64,000 nucleotides of DNA from TWA4 sp034086685 (GTDB lineage Bacteria; Bacillota; Clostridia; Lachnospirales; Lachnospiraceae): positions 45,080-109,079 of the forward strand of contig JAXDZY010000094.1 of assembly GCA_034086685.1 (NCBI GenBank), given 5' to 3'. This document shows positions 25,762 to 32,858 of the stretch, piece by piece. Each line of letters begins with the position of its first letter. The first letter of the stretch is position 1. The notes below the pieces were generated by a model that did not search any database, had not been told where the DNA came from, and saw only the letters and a list, made by a program, of their open reading frames with translations. Position numbers and translations under genes: made by a program.

Positions 25762-26448
25762 TTATTTTATATTATCCTTTTTATTTTTTCTTATCAGAAG
25801 TTCCATCTGCTTCTGAAGATTATCATAATCTGTTCTTAAACGCTCCTGCTCACTGCGAAGCTGCTGCAGATCCTGTTTTACAGGGTCCGGCAGATCAATC
25901 TGCTGCAGATCCTGCTGGGGCAGACGGACATTATTGCGCTTTACAACCCGACCGGGTACACCTACTACAGTGGAATTTGACGGAACAGGATTGATCACCA
26001 CAGATCCCGCACCGATTTTGACATTGTCACCAATGGTAAAAGAACCAAGCACCTTGGCCCCTGCACTTACCATTACGTTATTGCCGATGGTGGGATGTCT
26101 TTTTCCCTTTTCCTTACCGTTGCCGCCCAGTGTAACGCCCTGATACAGAGTACAGTTATCTCCGATAACCGTCGTTTCACCGATGATCACGCCATGTCCG
26201 TGATCGATAAACAGCCCCTTGCCTATCCGGGCTCCCGGATGGATCTCAATACCGGTCACATGAGCCGCACGCTGTGAAATCCATCTGGCAAGAAAATAAT
26301 GCTTCTTCAGATACAGTCTGTGGGCAAACCGATAGTGGATGATTGCATGAAATGAAGGGTATAAAAACACCTCCAGATTTGAATGTATCGCCGGATCCCG
26401 ATCACGGACAACGGCAATTTCCTCTTTTACAAAATCAATCAGTTTCAT
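25762..26448 (-). CDS. cysE: Serine O-acetyltransferase
   Basis: A 228-aa enzyme making O-acetylserine from serine and acetyl-CoA, the first step of cysteine synthesis. It has the N-terminal helical part and a left-handed beta-helix of hexapeptide repeats with the signature IDHGHGVIIGETTVIGDNC; the catalytic Asp/His pair lies in DHGHG. The C-terminal 45 residues are a Gln/Leu-rich coiled coil. The start at 26448 follows AAGGAAAG; the upstream in-frame codons belong to the T-box terminator region. First gene of cysE-cysS-mrnC-rlmB-rae1. Confidence 0.94.
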   Translation of the reverse strand: MKLIDFVKEEIAVVRDRDPAIHSNLEVFLYPSFHAIIHYRFAHRLYLKKHYFLARWISQRAAHVTGIEIHPGARIGKGLFIDHGHGVIIGETTVIGDNCTLYQGVTLGGNGKEKGKRHPTIGNNVMVSAGAKVLGSFTIGDNVKIGAGSVVINPVPSNSTVVGVPGRVVKRNNVRLPQQDLQQIDLPDPVKQDLQQLRSEQERLRTDYDNLQKQMELLIRKNKKDNIK

Positions 26449-26780
26449 AATACTTTCCTTTTCAAAAAAAAATCCCCTGCATGCATATGCACACAAGAGA
26501 CGTCTGTACGTGGTTCCACTCTCACTTCAAAGAAATCAGACAGTTTATGCCTGCTTCCTTCCTTTTCTCCTTAACGCGGAAAACGTGCCCGGCTACCGGA
26601 CCGCTGCAGTATCCGGGTAACCTTCAGATCCCGGAAATCCATGCAGACAGAGAACTTCACCGAACCGGCTCAGGAACGCACTTCATCCGTATTCGTATCC
26701 GAAATGCTTTCAGCCGATGGCATTCCTCTCTGTTGAACCGTAACCCGGACTACTCTTTTCCTTCACTGCCTTTTTCACTC
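26449..26780 (-). promoter_or_regulatory. T-box leader (tRNA-Cys sensing) of the cysE-cysS operon
   Basis: On the minus strand the conserved T-box core GAGTGGAACCACG lies at about 26509-26521. It is followed by a stem (TCTCTTGTGTGCA pairing with TGCATGCAGGGGA) and a run of nine T just before cysE, the terminator. Upstream, an AGAGAGG GA-type motif and a GAAGTGCG segment that looks like the specifier loop place the codon TGC (Cys, 26678-26680) in the specifier position. Uncharged tRNA-Cys should stabilise the antiterminator and switch the operon on. Confidence 0.9.
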
Positions 26781-26786
26781 ATACTG

Positions 26787-26815
26787 ATTGTATGCAATTT
26801 TGCCGGATTTGTCAA
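26787..26815 (-). promoter_or_regulatory. Promoter of the cysE-cysS T-box transcript
   Basis: TTGACA (26810-26815) and TACAAT (26787-26792) separated by 17 nt on the minus strand, placing the start of transcription near 26780 at the beginning of the T-box leader. Confidence 0.88.
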
Positions 26816-26883
26816 CCCGGTTGCCCAATTTAACCAGAAAGGATCTTTCACAAATATTTTATATAAAATACATAAATTCATAA

Positions 26884-26912
26884 TTGGCGCATCCTCTGAT
26901 TTATTGTATAAT
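26884..26912 (+). promoter_or_regulatory. Promoter of the CBS-domain gene
   Basis: TTGGCG (26884-26889) and a perfect TATAAT (26907-26912) with a 17-nt spacer on the plus strand; the leader to the ATG at 27041 is about 120 nt. Confidence 0.68.
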
Positions 26913-27040
26913 AAAATTACAGGATACAGCCGGAACACCATTGCTGCCCGGATGATGATCCATGTTTCTGCCGCAATTCGACCATCAGGCTGAATCTGTG
27001 ACGGTATTTCACAGATGAGATGCAAAAGGAGCATTGAACG

Positions 27041-27451
27041 ATGAATATTTTATTTTTTTTAACACCCAAAAGTGAACTGGCTTATATCAGAACCGATACG
27101 ACACTTCAGGAAACACTTGATATTATGGAGCAGTACCGCTATTCTGTGGTTCCTCTAATTGATACCAGTGGCAAATATTCCGGTATTATCACCGAAGGAG
27201 ACCTTCTTTACAATATCAAAAACCGCTACTCCTATGATATTGAAAGAGCAAAAAAGGATACCATTGATTCTCTTGACGTAAGGAGAACCTACGAACCGAT
27301 CCGCATCAGCGAAACAGTCGAGGAGGTTTTTAAAAAATCCATGTACCAGAATTTTGTTCCGGTGGTAGATGATGACGATATCTTCATCGGCATTGTCAAA
27401 CGAAGGGACGTAATCCAGTACTTCTACAATAAGTATATTCATGAGAAATGA
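27041..27451 (+). CDS. Two-CBS-domain protein
   Basis: A 136-aa protein formed almost entirely by a CBS pair: the first repeat covers about residues 15-65 (TLQETLDIMEQYRYSVVPLID ... GIITEGDLL) and the second about 80-130 (ETVEEVFKKSMYQNFVPVVD ... GIVKRRDVIQYF). CBS pairs bind adenosine nucleotides and act as energy sensors, usually attached to a channel or enzyme. This one stands alone, so it may regulate a partner in trans. AAAGGAG precedes the ATG. A single-gene unit with its own promoter and terminator. Confidence 0.85.
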   Translation: MNILFFLTPKSELAYIRTDTTLQETLDIMEQYRYSVVPLIDTSGKYSGIITEGDLLYNIKNRYSYDIERAKKDTIDSLDVRRTYEPIRISETVEEVFKKSMYQNFVPVVDDDDIFIGIVKRRDVIQYFYNKYIHEK

Positions 27452-27474
27452 TACCCTGATGAATTTACAGATAA

Positions 27475-27514
27475 GCAGCCTGCAGAGTCTTTTCTCACTC
27501 TGCAGGCTGCTTTT
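27475..27514 (+). terminator. Terminator after the CBS-domain gene
   Basis: GCAGCCTGCAGAGT and ACTCTGCAGGCTGC form a near-perfect 14-bp stem with a CTTTTCTC loop, followed by TTTT on the plus strand. It also separates this gene from the convergent PAP2 gene. Confidence 0.9.
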
Positions 27515-27570
27515 ATAATCAGTCATACTTTTATCATACCATGATGATATCCCCCGGGGTTCGGAAAGAA

Positions 27571-28251
27571 TCACCGAAGTACAAGTCCTCTCCGTCGTTT
27601 CTCCATATTCTCTTCTTCCTCCTCATCTGCATCTGCAAATGCCATCTTGCACAGAGCCCACGCCATCACATTGCCTGCCACCAGATCAAGCACCGAATGC
27701 TGCTTCAGAAACACTGTGGACAGAATGATCAGCGTACTGATGAGGACAGAAGCATATCCGGCCCACGGATTCTCTCTGCCCAGTCTGCTTCTGGAGACGA
27801 AAATGGCAATCACCGCACTGGTATATACATGCAGACTTGGAAAGACATTGGTGCAGGTATCCGCTTTATAAATAAGCGATGTCAGCCAGGCAAACAGGTT
27901 CCTGGAAGCATCAATGTCAGGACGAAGATGAATTCCATTGGGAAATACCGTATAGATTATCAATGCAATCGTCATACCGCCAAACATCACTGCCGAAAAC
28001 TTATAGAACAGACTGTCTTCTTCCTTCAGCATAAACCATAAAAAACTTCCCGCCACATAAACAAACCAGAAAAGATACGGAACAATAAAATATTCACAAA
28101 AAGGAATCATATGGTCCAGCTTACACTCAATCAGATAATACTGGTCGCTTACAACATGCTCCAGAATAAAAAACCACGGAAAATAAATCAGCATATATAA
28201 AAATACCCATGGCTTTCTGCCGGCTCTTTCCCGTATGCTTTTCGTGTTCAT
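27571..28251 (-). CDS. PAP2-family membrane phosphatase
   Basis: A 226-aa polytopic membrane protein. The PAP2 motifs are PSLH (NVFPSLHVYTS) and the final STVFLKQHSVLDLVAG with the catalytic His and Asp. The arrangement resembles the inositolphosphotransferase-like branch more than bacterial undecaprenyl-diphosphate phosphatases. The last 20 residues are strongly charged (DEEEEENMEKRRR). Start at 28251 follows AAGGG. It lies 69 nt after a diacylglycerol-kinase-like gene in the same direction, so the pair may adjust membrane lipid phosphates. Confidence 0.82.
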   Translation of the reverse strand: MNTKSIRERAGRKPWVFLYMLIYFPWFFILEHVVSDQYYLIECKLDHMIPFCEYFIVPYLFWFVYVAGSFLWFMLKEEDSLFYKFSAVMFGGMTIALIIYTVFPNGIHLRPDIDASRNLFAWLTSLIYKADTCTNVFPSLHVYTSAVIAIFVSRSRLGRENPWAGYASVLISTLIILSTVFLKQHSVLDLVAGNVMAWALCKMAFADADEEEEENMEKRRRGLVLR

Positions 28252-28320
28252 AATAACCCTTCTTTCCATTTCAGAAAACAATTGCTGCATAAACATAACA
28301 AACAGCACATGAAATATAAC

Positions 28321-29262
28321 CTATAAAATCATCTTCAGTTTGCGCCTCTCACATAATACGTTAAATTCATCCAAATGTCCACAGATTTCTCCATCTGTAT
28401 GTACACAAACTTTCTGATCTGTCCGAAAAGTAGCAGTGGTACATCGTATAATATGTACTCCCTGCATCCTGGTATGCCTCCCGAAAAGCGATGCCAGCAT
28501 CACTCTCACAAGATACAGGCGGTTCTTACAGCTGACAATGCACAGATCAAACTGCCCGTCCTGATTATCCGCCTGAGGTGCCATACAAAAACCGCCGCCT
28601 TCTCTGGAATGCACATGAATCGATATATATCTTACCATATCCAGATCCAGAGTTCTGGTTCCATCCAGAATAACCTGAACGGAAACCGGTTTTTCCGTAA
28701 ATATCTTCTGAAGTCCCACACTGATATAAACAAGCCTTCCCATATGAAGACGATTGAAAAAACCTTTCATGGGACTGATCTGTACACTTTCGCATATCCT
28801 GGCATCAAGTCCAAGGCCGCTGCTGACTGCAAAACGACGCTGCTGCAGTTCCCCCTGAATATAAGAAATGACACCATAATCAAGCCAGACTATCTTTCTT
28901 CGCTTCAGGATCTGTTTCAAACGGACAACGGAATGCCGGGACAGACGATTGCTTCTGGAAAAACCATTCCCGGATCCCCCGGATATAAAACCGATTGCCA
29001 CCTGGGAAGAAATATTAACACCGCTGATCACATCACCCAGCGTACCATCGCCGCCAATCACGATGATCGTCTTCTCACTGCCCCTTTCCTGACTGCCTGT
29101 CAGATCCGCTGCCAGCTTTGTTGCATGCCCTGCATAAGATGTCATAAAAGCCTCATATTCCACGTGATGTCTGTCCAGATAATTCTTGCAATCCCGCCAG
29201 ACAACTGCGGCCTTCCCTGAAGAAGCCAGAGGATTAATAATAAAATAATACTTTTCCATCAT
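28321..29262 (-). CDS. Diacylglycerol kinase-family lipid kinase
   Basis: A 313-aa cytoplasmic or peripheral-membrane lipid kinase of the DAGK catalytic family (YegS/DgkB-like). Seen are FIINPLASSGKA at the N-terminus, the nucleotide-binding VIGGDGTLGDVISG, and SGGSGNGFSRS. The C-terminal beta domain ends with HTDGE, another family motif. The exact lipid substrate is not predictable. It is the first gene of the pair with the PAP2 phosphatase and has an extended -10 promoter upstream. Confidence 0.88.
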   Translation of the reverse strand: MMEKYYFIINPLASSGKAAVVWRDCKNYLDRHHVEYEAFMTSYAGHATKLAADLTGSQERGSEKTIIVIGGDGTLGDVISGVNISSQVAIGFISGGSGNGFSRSNRLSRHSVVRLKQILKRRKIVWLDYGVISYIQGELQQRRFAVSSGLGLDARICESVQISPMKGFFNRLHMGRLVYISVGLQKIFTEKPVSVQVILDGTRTLDLDMVRYISIHVHSREGGGFCMAPQADNQDGQFDLCIVSCKNRLYLVRVMLASLFGRHTRMQGVHIIRCTTATFRTDQKVCVHTDGEICGHLDEFNVLCERRKLKMIL

Positions 29263-29328
29263 TTATCTCTCCATCAGAAACTGATGGCTCCATCGTTCCG
29301 TATCAGTTCCAGTCTTTCCTGCCATTTG

Positions 29329-29337
29329 ATTATAGCA
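29329..29337 (-). promoter_or_regulatory. Extended -10 promoter of the lipid kinase gene
   Basis: On the minus strand TGC-TATAAT (TATAAT at 29329-29334) forms an extended -10 element. No convincing -35 hexamer is present. It lies about 70 nt before the ATG at 29262. Confidence 0.5.
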
Positions 29338-29411
29338 TACACTCTGAAAGATTCATAATTAATTTTTTGGAAACTTTTTTCCTGAAATATAAATTTTTTC
29401 TGAAAAAGTTC

Positions 29412-29440
29412 TTGACATTTTGGCAAACAAAGGATATACT
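29412..29440 (+). promoter_or_regulatory. Promoter of the first tRNA-Val/Met cassette
   Basis: TTGACA (29412-29417) and TATACT (29435-29440) with a 17-nt spacer, 55 nt before the mature tRNA-Val. Confidence 0.9.
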
Positions 29441-29495
29441 AAACAAGCATTCAGCGAGACGCTTCAAGGTAATGAAAGCCTGCTGATGTACATAT

Positions 29496-29568
29496 GGGGT
29501 CTTAGCTCAGCTGGGAGAGCATCTGCCTTACAAGCAGAGGGTCACAGGTTCGAGCCCTGTAGGCCCCA
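29496..29568 (+). tRNA. tRNA-Val(TAC), first copy
   Basis: A 73-nt cloverleaf: acceptor GGGGTCT with AGGCCCC and discriminator A, D arm with AGCTCAGCTGGGAGAGC, anticodon loop CTTACAA (anticodon TAC, reading GTA/GTG), and T arm GGTTCGAGCC. CCA is not encoded. The sequence is identical to the copy at 30335. Confidence 0.96.
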
Positions 29569-29574
29569 TCATAC

Positions 29575-29648
29575 GGCGGAATAGCTCAGTTGGCTAGAGC
29601 ATACGGTTCATACCCGTAGTGTCGAGAGTTCGAATCTCCCTTCCGCTA
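29575..29648 (+). tRNA. tRNA-Met(CAT), elongator, first copy
   Basis: A 74-nt cloverleaf with acceptor GGCGGAA/TTCCGCT (G1-U72), anticodon stem TACGG/CCGTA and loop TTCATAC (anticodon CAT). The sequence closely follows the Bacillus elongator tRNA-Met, so I do not take it for tRNA-Ile2. CCA is not encoded. It is 6 nt from the tRNA-Val and identical to the copy at 30414. Confidence 0.93.
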
Positions 29649-29652
29649 TTTC

Positions 29653-29682
29653 AGGTTCACGTTTGATGCGTGAACCTTTTTT
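29653..29682 (+). terminator. Terminator of the first tRNA cassette
   Basis: AGGTTCAC and GTGAACCT form an 8-bp stem followed by six T. Confidence 0.9.
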
Positions 29683-29755
29683 GTTTTTATCCCTGCCAGT
29701 GCCTGTTACAGTTAAAAGGAAGCTGACAGATTTCATTTCAGTAAAGGAGGAAATT

Positions 29756-30223
29756 ATGAGAATCGGTATGGGTTACGATGTTCACCGGCTCGTGGAAGGC
29801 CGTGATCTGATTCTGGGCGGTGTAACTGTTCCTTTTGAAAAGGGGCTTCTGGGACATTCCGATGCAGATGTACTGATCCACGCAATTATGGATGCACTTC
29901 TGGGCGCTGCTGCTCTTGGCGATATCGGACAGCATTTTCCGGATACAGACCCTCAGTACAAGGGAATATCCAGTATTCTTCTTCTGAAACATGTGGGTGC
30001 CCTGCTGCGTGAACACGGTTTCACCATCGGCAATATTGATGCCACCATCATTGCCCAGCGCCCCAAACTGGCTCCGTTTCGCCCTGCCATGGTTAAAAAC
30101 ATTGCAGAGGCTCTGGAAATCCAGGAGAATCAGGTCTGCGTTAAAGCAACCACCGAAGAAGGTCTGGGATTTACAGGACGCCAGGAAGGGATTTCCGCCC
30201 AGGCAATTACCTTACTTGTATAA
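29756..30223 (+). CDS. ispF: 2-C-methyl-D-erythritol 2,4-cyclodiphosphate synthase
   Basis: A 155-aa zinc enzyme of the non-mevalonate isoprenoid pathway. The metal ligands D8 and H10 lie in GYDVH and the third His in GLLGHSDADVLIHAI; the C-terminal signature is ATTEEGLGFTGRQEG. The ATG at 29756 follows AAAGGAGG; the frame is open 31 codons further upstream, over the tRNA terminator, and that part is not translated. It stands alone, without ispD, between two copies of a tRNA cassette. Confidence 0.96.
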   Translation: MRIGMGYDVHRLVEGRDLILGGVTVPFEKGLLGHSDADVLIHAIMDALLGAAALGDIGQHFPDTDPQYKGISSILLLKHVGALLREHGFTIGNIDATIIAQRPKLAPFRPAMVKNIAEALEIQENQVCVKATTEEGLGFTGRQEGISAQAITLLV

Positions 30224-30260
30224 ACAATGTAAAATCTTTAAAAAACTTCAAAAATTTCAC

Positions 30261-30289
30261 TTGACAATATGGTATTTATGGGTTATACT
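30261..30289 (+). promoter_or_regulatory. Promoter of the second tRNA-Val/Met cassette
   Basis: TTGACA (30261-30266) and TATACT (30284-30289) with a 17-nt spacer; the hexamers are the same as in the first cassette, the spacer is different. Confidence 0.9.
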
Positions 30290-30334
30290 GTGAAAGTCGT
30301 CAGCGGTGATAAGTAATCAGCTGACAGATGATTC

Positions 30335-30407
30335 GGGGTCTTAGCTCAGCTGGGAGAGCATCTGCCTTACAAGCAGAGGGTCACAGGTTCGAGCCCTGTA
30401 GGCCCCA
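30335..30407 (+). tRNA. tRNA-Val(TAC), second copy
   Basis: Identical in all 73 positions to the tRNA-Val at 29496, with anticodon TAC in loop CTTACAA and no encoded CCA. Confidence 0.96.
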
Positions 30408-30413
30408 TCATAT

Positions 30414-30487
30414 GGCGGAATAGCTCAGTTGGCTAGAGCATACGGTTCATACCCGTAGTGTCGAGAGTTCGAATCTCCCTTCCGCTA
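30414..30487 (+). tRNA. tRNA-Met(CAT), elongator, second copy
   Basis: Identical to the tRNA-Met at 29575; the 6-nt spacer to tRNA-Val differs by one base (TCATAT instead of TCATAC). Confidence 0.93.
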
Positions 30488-30491
30488 TTTC

Positions 30492-30521
30492 AGGTCTGCA
30501 TTTCGGATGCAGACCTTTTTT
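30492..30521 (+). terminator. Terminator of the second tRNA cassette
   Basis: AGGTCTGCA and TGCAGACCT form a 9-bp stem followed by six T. The stem sequence is unrelated to that of the first cassette's terminator. Confidence 0.9.
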
Positions 30522-30629
30522 ATATTTTTCCATCATCAGCATGTTCCATATCCTTTTCTCAGGAGCTTTCACCACGTTTCAGACTGTATATGCAGATAGT
30601 TTTCTATTATCTGGACACAAAACTGAGTT

Positions 30630-30745
30630 ATTTCTCACAAATTTCTCACAATTTATATTATTTTTTATCAATTCTCCCATTTTTAAAACTTTCTCTACTC
30701 CCAGATCATCTATATATCGTAAACATTTCGTAATATTTACGTAAT
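30630..30745 (+). promoter_or_regulatory. AT-rich control region with two sets of 11-nt-spaced repeats, upstream of the NlpC/P60 gene
   Basis: At 30630-30651 the 11-mer ATTTCTCACAA occurs twice in direct tandem. At 30718-30745 the hexamers CGTAAA, CGTAAT and CGTAAT follow each other with exactly 5 nt between, starting at 30718, 30729 and 30740. Spacing of hexamers by 5 nt resembles the WalR (YycF) site of Firmicutes, and wall hydrolases are its classical targets; the first base differs from that consensus. No clear -35/-10 pair was found here. Confidence 0.5.
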
Positions 30746-30777
30746 ATTTGCAAATTTAATTCGACAGGAGGTAATGA

Positions 30778-31824
30778 ATGATTACGCAACGACAGAATAT
30801 TCTGTACGCATTTCTTGGTGCAGCAATTCTGATACTGTTCCTCGGACTGAGCAGTATGAACGCTTCTGCAGCCAGCATAACCAGAGATACTGATTCATCT
30901 TTTGATGACATCGCCATCGCACAGGTCAACAGCTACGTCAATGTCAGAAGCAAGGCATCGACCAGCGGAAAAATTGTCGGCAAAATGTACGACAATACAG
31001 CCGCAGTCATTAAAAAAACCGTAAAAGGAGAAGGCGGTACCTGGTACTACATATCTTCAGGCTCCGTAACCGGCTATGTGAAAGCTGCCTACTTTGCAAC
31101 CGGTTCATCCGCAGCAAAAGTTGCTGCACAGACCGGAAGCTCTGCTGCCAGGGTTACAGCTTCCGGGCTGCGTCTCAGAAAGAGTTCAACCACAGAAAGC
31201 TCAACTCTGACCGTACTGCCCCAGAGCACTACCATGACAGTTGTAAAGAAAAATATTTCCGGCAGCGACGGACTTACTTTTTCAAAGGTTAAAGTAACCC
31301 AGAACGGAAATACCCGGACCGGATATGTTGCACAGGATTATATTAATTTCTGTGTATCCATGAAAACTGCTGCTGCAGTCAGTACCGCTTCTTCTTCCGG
31401 ATCTTCCTCCGGCAGCAGTTCTTCTTCCGGCAGCTCCTCTGCAGACAGCACATCTTCCTCAGTGGCTGCTTCCATTGTATCCACTGCACAGAAATACGTG
31501 GGAAAACTTCCTTATGTATGGGGCGGAACCAGTCTGAAAAGCGGTGCGGACTGCTCAGGTTTTACACAGTCTATTTATAAACTTTACGGAATCAGTATTC
31601 CCAGAACCTCTTCTTCTCAGGCAGCAGGCGGCCGTTCCATCAACCGCAGCCAGCTGAAGCCGGGAGATCTGGTATTCTATAAAAACGGAGGCAGCAATAT
31701 CTGTCATGTGGCAATTTACATGGGAAACGGAAAAATTGTTCATGAAGCAAATTCCAGAGATAACTGCAAAATCTCCAGTATCGATTACGATACGCCTGTA
31801 AAATATGTCACCTATCTGCGCTGA
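30778..31824 (+). CDS. Secreted SH3b and NlpC/P60 peptidoglycan hydrolase
   Basis: A 348-aa exported wall hydrolase cutting peptide stems. Order of parts: signal peptide (residues 1-32, ending AASA), SH3b domain 1 (about 45-107), SH3b domain 2 (about 122-192), a Ser/Gly-rich linker (200-228), then the NlpC/P60 cysteine peptidase (230-348). The catalytic residues are C259 (ADCSGF), H310 (CHVAIYMG) and H322 (VHEANS). AGGAGG lies 6-7 nt before the ATG. The upstream region holds repeat sites that could bind a WalR-like regulator. It is a single gene ended by a shared terminator. Confidence 0.93.
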   Translation: MITQRQNILYAFLGAAILILFLGLSSMNASAASITRDTDSSFDDIAIAQVNSYVNVRSKASTSGKIVGKMYDNTAAVIKKTVKGEGGTWYYISSGSVTGYVKAAYFATGSSAAKVAAQTGSSAARVTASGLRLRKSSTTESSTLTVLPQSTTMTVVKKNISGSDGLTFSKVKVTQNGNTRTGYVAQDYINFCVSMKTAAAVSTASSSGSSSGSSSSSGSSSADSTSSSVAASIVSTAQKYVGKLPYVWGGTSLKSGADCSGFTQSIYKLYGISIPRTSSSQAAGGRSINRSQLKPGDLVFYKNGGSNICHVAIYMGNGKIVHEANSRDNCKISSIDYDTPVKYVTYLR

Positions 31825-31910
31825 TCCGCAGAACATATTAAATGCGCCGGACTGATCAGCAGAAAACATAAGGCATGTGAACAGATATATCCCTGCAGAT
31901 CAGATCCCGC

Positions 31911-31972
31911 AAAATAAAAAACAGACCGGTTCAGGCAAAAGCTTCTTACTGCTTTCCTGTCCGGTCTGTTTT
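31911..31972. terminator. Bidirectional terminator between the NlpC/P60 and CPBP genes
   Basis: ACAGACCGG (31921-31929) and CCGGTCTGT (31961-31969) form the base of a long stem. It is followed by TTTT on the plus strand and by a T-rich tract on the minus strand, serving the two convergent genes. Confidence 0.82.
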
Positions 31973-31978
31973 ACATTA

Positions 31979-32848
31979 TTACTCTTCCGTATAGGGTCTT
32001 ACATAAAGCTCAATCAGATAAATCATGGCAACTACAATTACACAGCAGACAAAAGTTAAACCGTAGAACATTGCCGTGCTGTCATAAACAAAATCAAGAA
32101 TTCCCGTTTCACTGGCAATCACTGCAACCAGATTGGATGCCGTATGCATCACCACAGGGGCTTTCAGGCTTCCATAGCGCTCATACACATAACAGAGCAG
32201 AATTCCCATGACAAAAGCATAGATTCCCTGCACCAGATTGCCGTGAAGCAGTGCAAACATCAGGGATGCCCATATCATGGACCGGATCACCGGACAAAAT
32301 TCTTTAAACCTTCTGAACAGCAGACCTCTGAACAGCAATTCTTCCATCATCGGAGCAAGAATCCCAAGGCCAATCAGCTCCGGCACAATACCTGCGCTGT
32401 ACATGGTATCCACTGCCGCAGAATAGTTTTCGGAAGCTTTTATGAGACCGCTCATGGAAATCATATTGGATGCCGCCAGGCAGGAGGCAGCTCCGGCTGC
32501 AATCAGGATCATATACAGAAGCGGAGGAACCTTTTCATGAGTTTTTTCACAGTCCTGCAGCTGATCCTGAACCAGATCCTTCCGGTACATATGCCAGAAT
32601 ACGGGAATCAGAACCACATATCCTGCCACCATGGACCAGAAATTCAGAATATTTATATCTTTCATGGTGGAGGACATCACCTGATTCATCAATTCTTCAG
32701 TGCTGCCGCCCACCATGCTGAAATATCCCTCACTGACATAATATGCCAGAATCACCGCCAGTGAAATCACATTCTGCAGAATCAGATACATAACCAGCGG
32801 CATCATGGTTCTCCAGGGATTACCGCGTTTTCTCACTGTATTTTTCAT
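31979..32848 (-). CDS. CPBP-family intramembrane metalloprotease
   Basis: A 289-aa polytopic membrane protein of the CPBP (CAAX protease and bacteriocin-processing, Abi) family. Motif 1 is MMEELLFRGLLFRRF (the EExxxR motif), motif 2 is the FALLHGN histidine, and a third His is in VVMHTASN. Members process prenylated proteins or peptides, or confer bacteriocin immunity. The start at 32848 lies 10 nt after the carB stop; the frame is open further but inside carB. It is probably co-transcribed with carAB, without a clear functional link. Confidence 0.83.
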   Translation of the reverse strand: MKNTVRKRGNPWRTMMPLVMYLILQNVISLAVILAYYVSEGYFSMVGGSTEELMNQVMSSTMKDINILNFWSMVAGYVVLIPVFWHMYRKDLVQDQLQDCEKTHEKVPPLLYMILIAAGAASCLAASNMISMSGLIKASENYSAAVDTMYSAGIVPELIGLGILAPMMEELLFRGLLFRRFKEFCPVIRSMIWASLMFALLHGNLVQGIYAFVMGILLCYVYERYGSLKAPVVMHTASNLVAVIASETGILDFVYDSTAMFYGLTFVCCVIVVAMIYLIELYVRPYTEE

Positions 32849-32858
32849 GAAACCAGAA

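Noticed and set aside
26750..27034. A 94-codon minus-strand frame upstream of the T-box
   Set aside because: It runs over the T-box promoter and start of transcription and has no ribosome site or known domain.
29575..29648. tRNA with CAT anticodon as tRNA-Ile2 (lysidine type)
   Set aside because: Acceptor, D arm and T arm follow the Firmicute elongator tRNA-Met closely, so Met is the better call.
31380..31465. Simple repeat of Ser/Gly codons as a mobile or unstable repeat
   Set aside because: It is the expected flexible linker between the SH3b and NlpC/P60 domains; the codons are mixed and do not form a pure DNA repeat.
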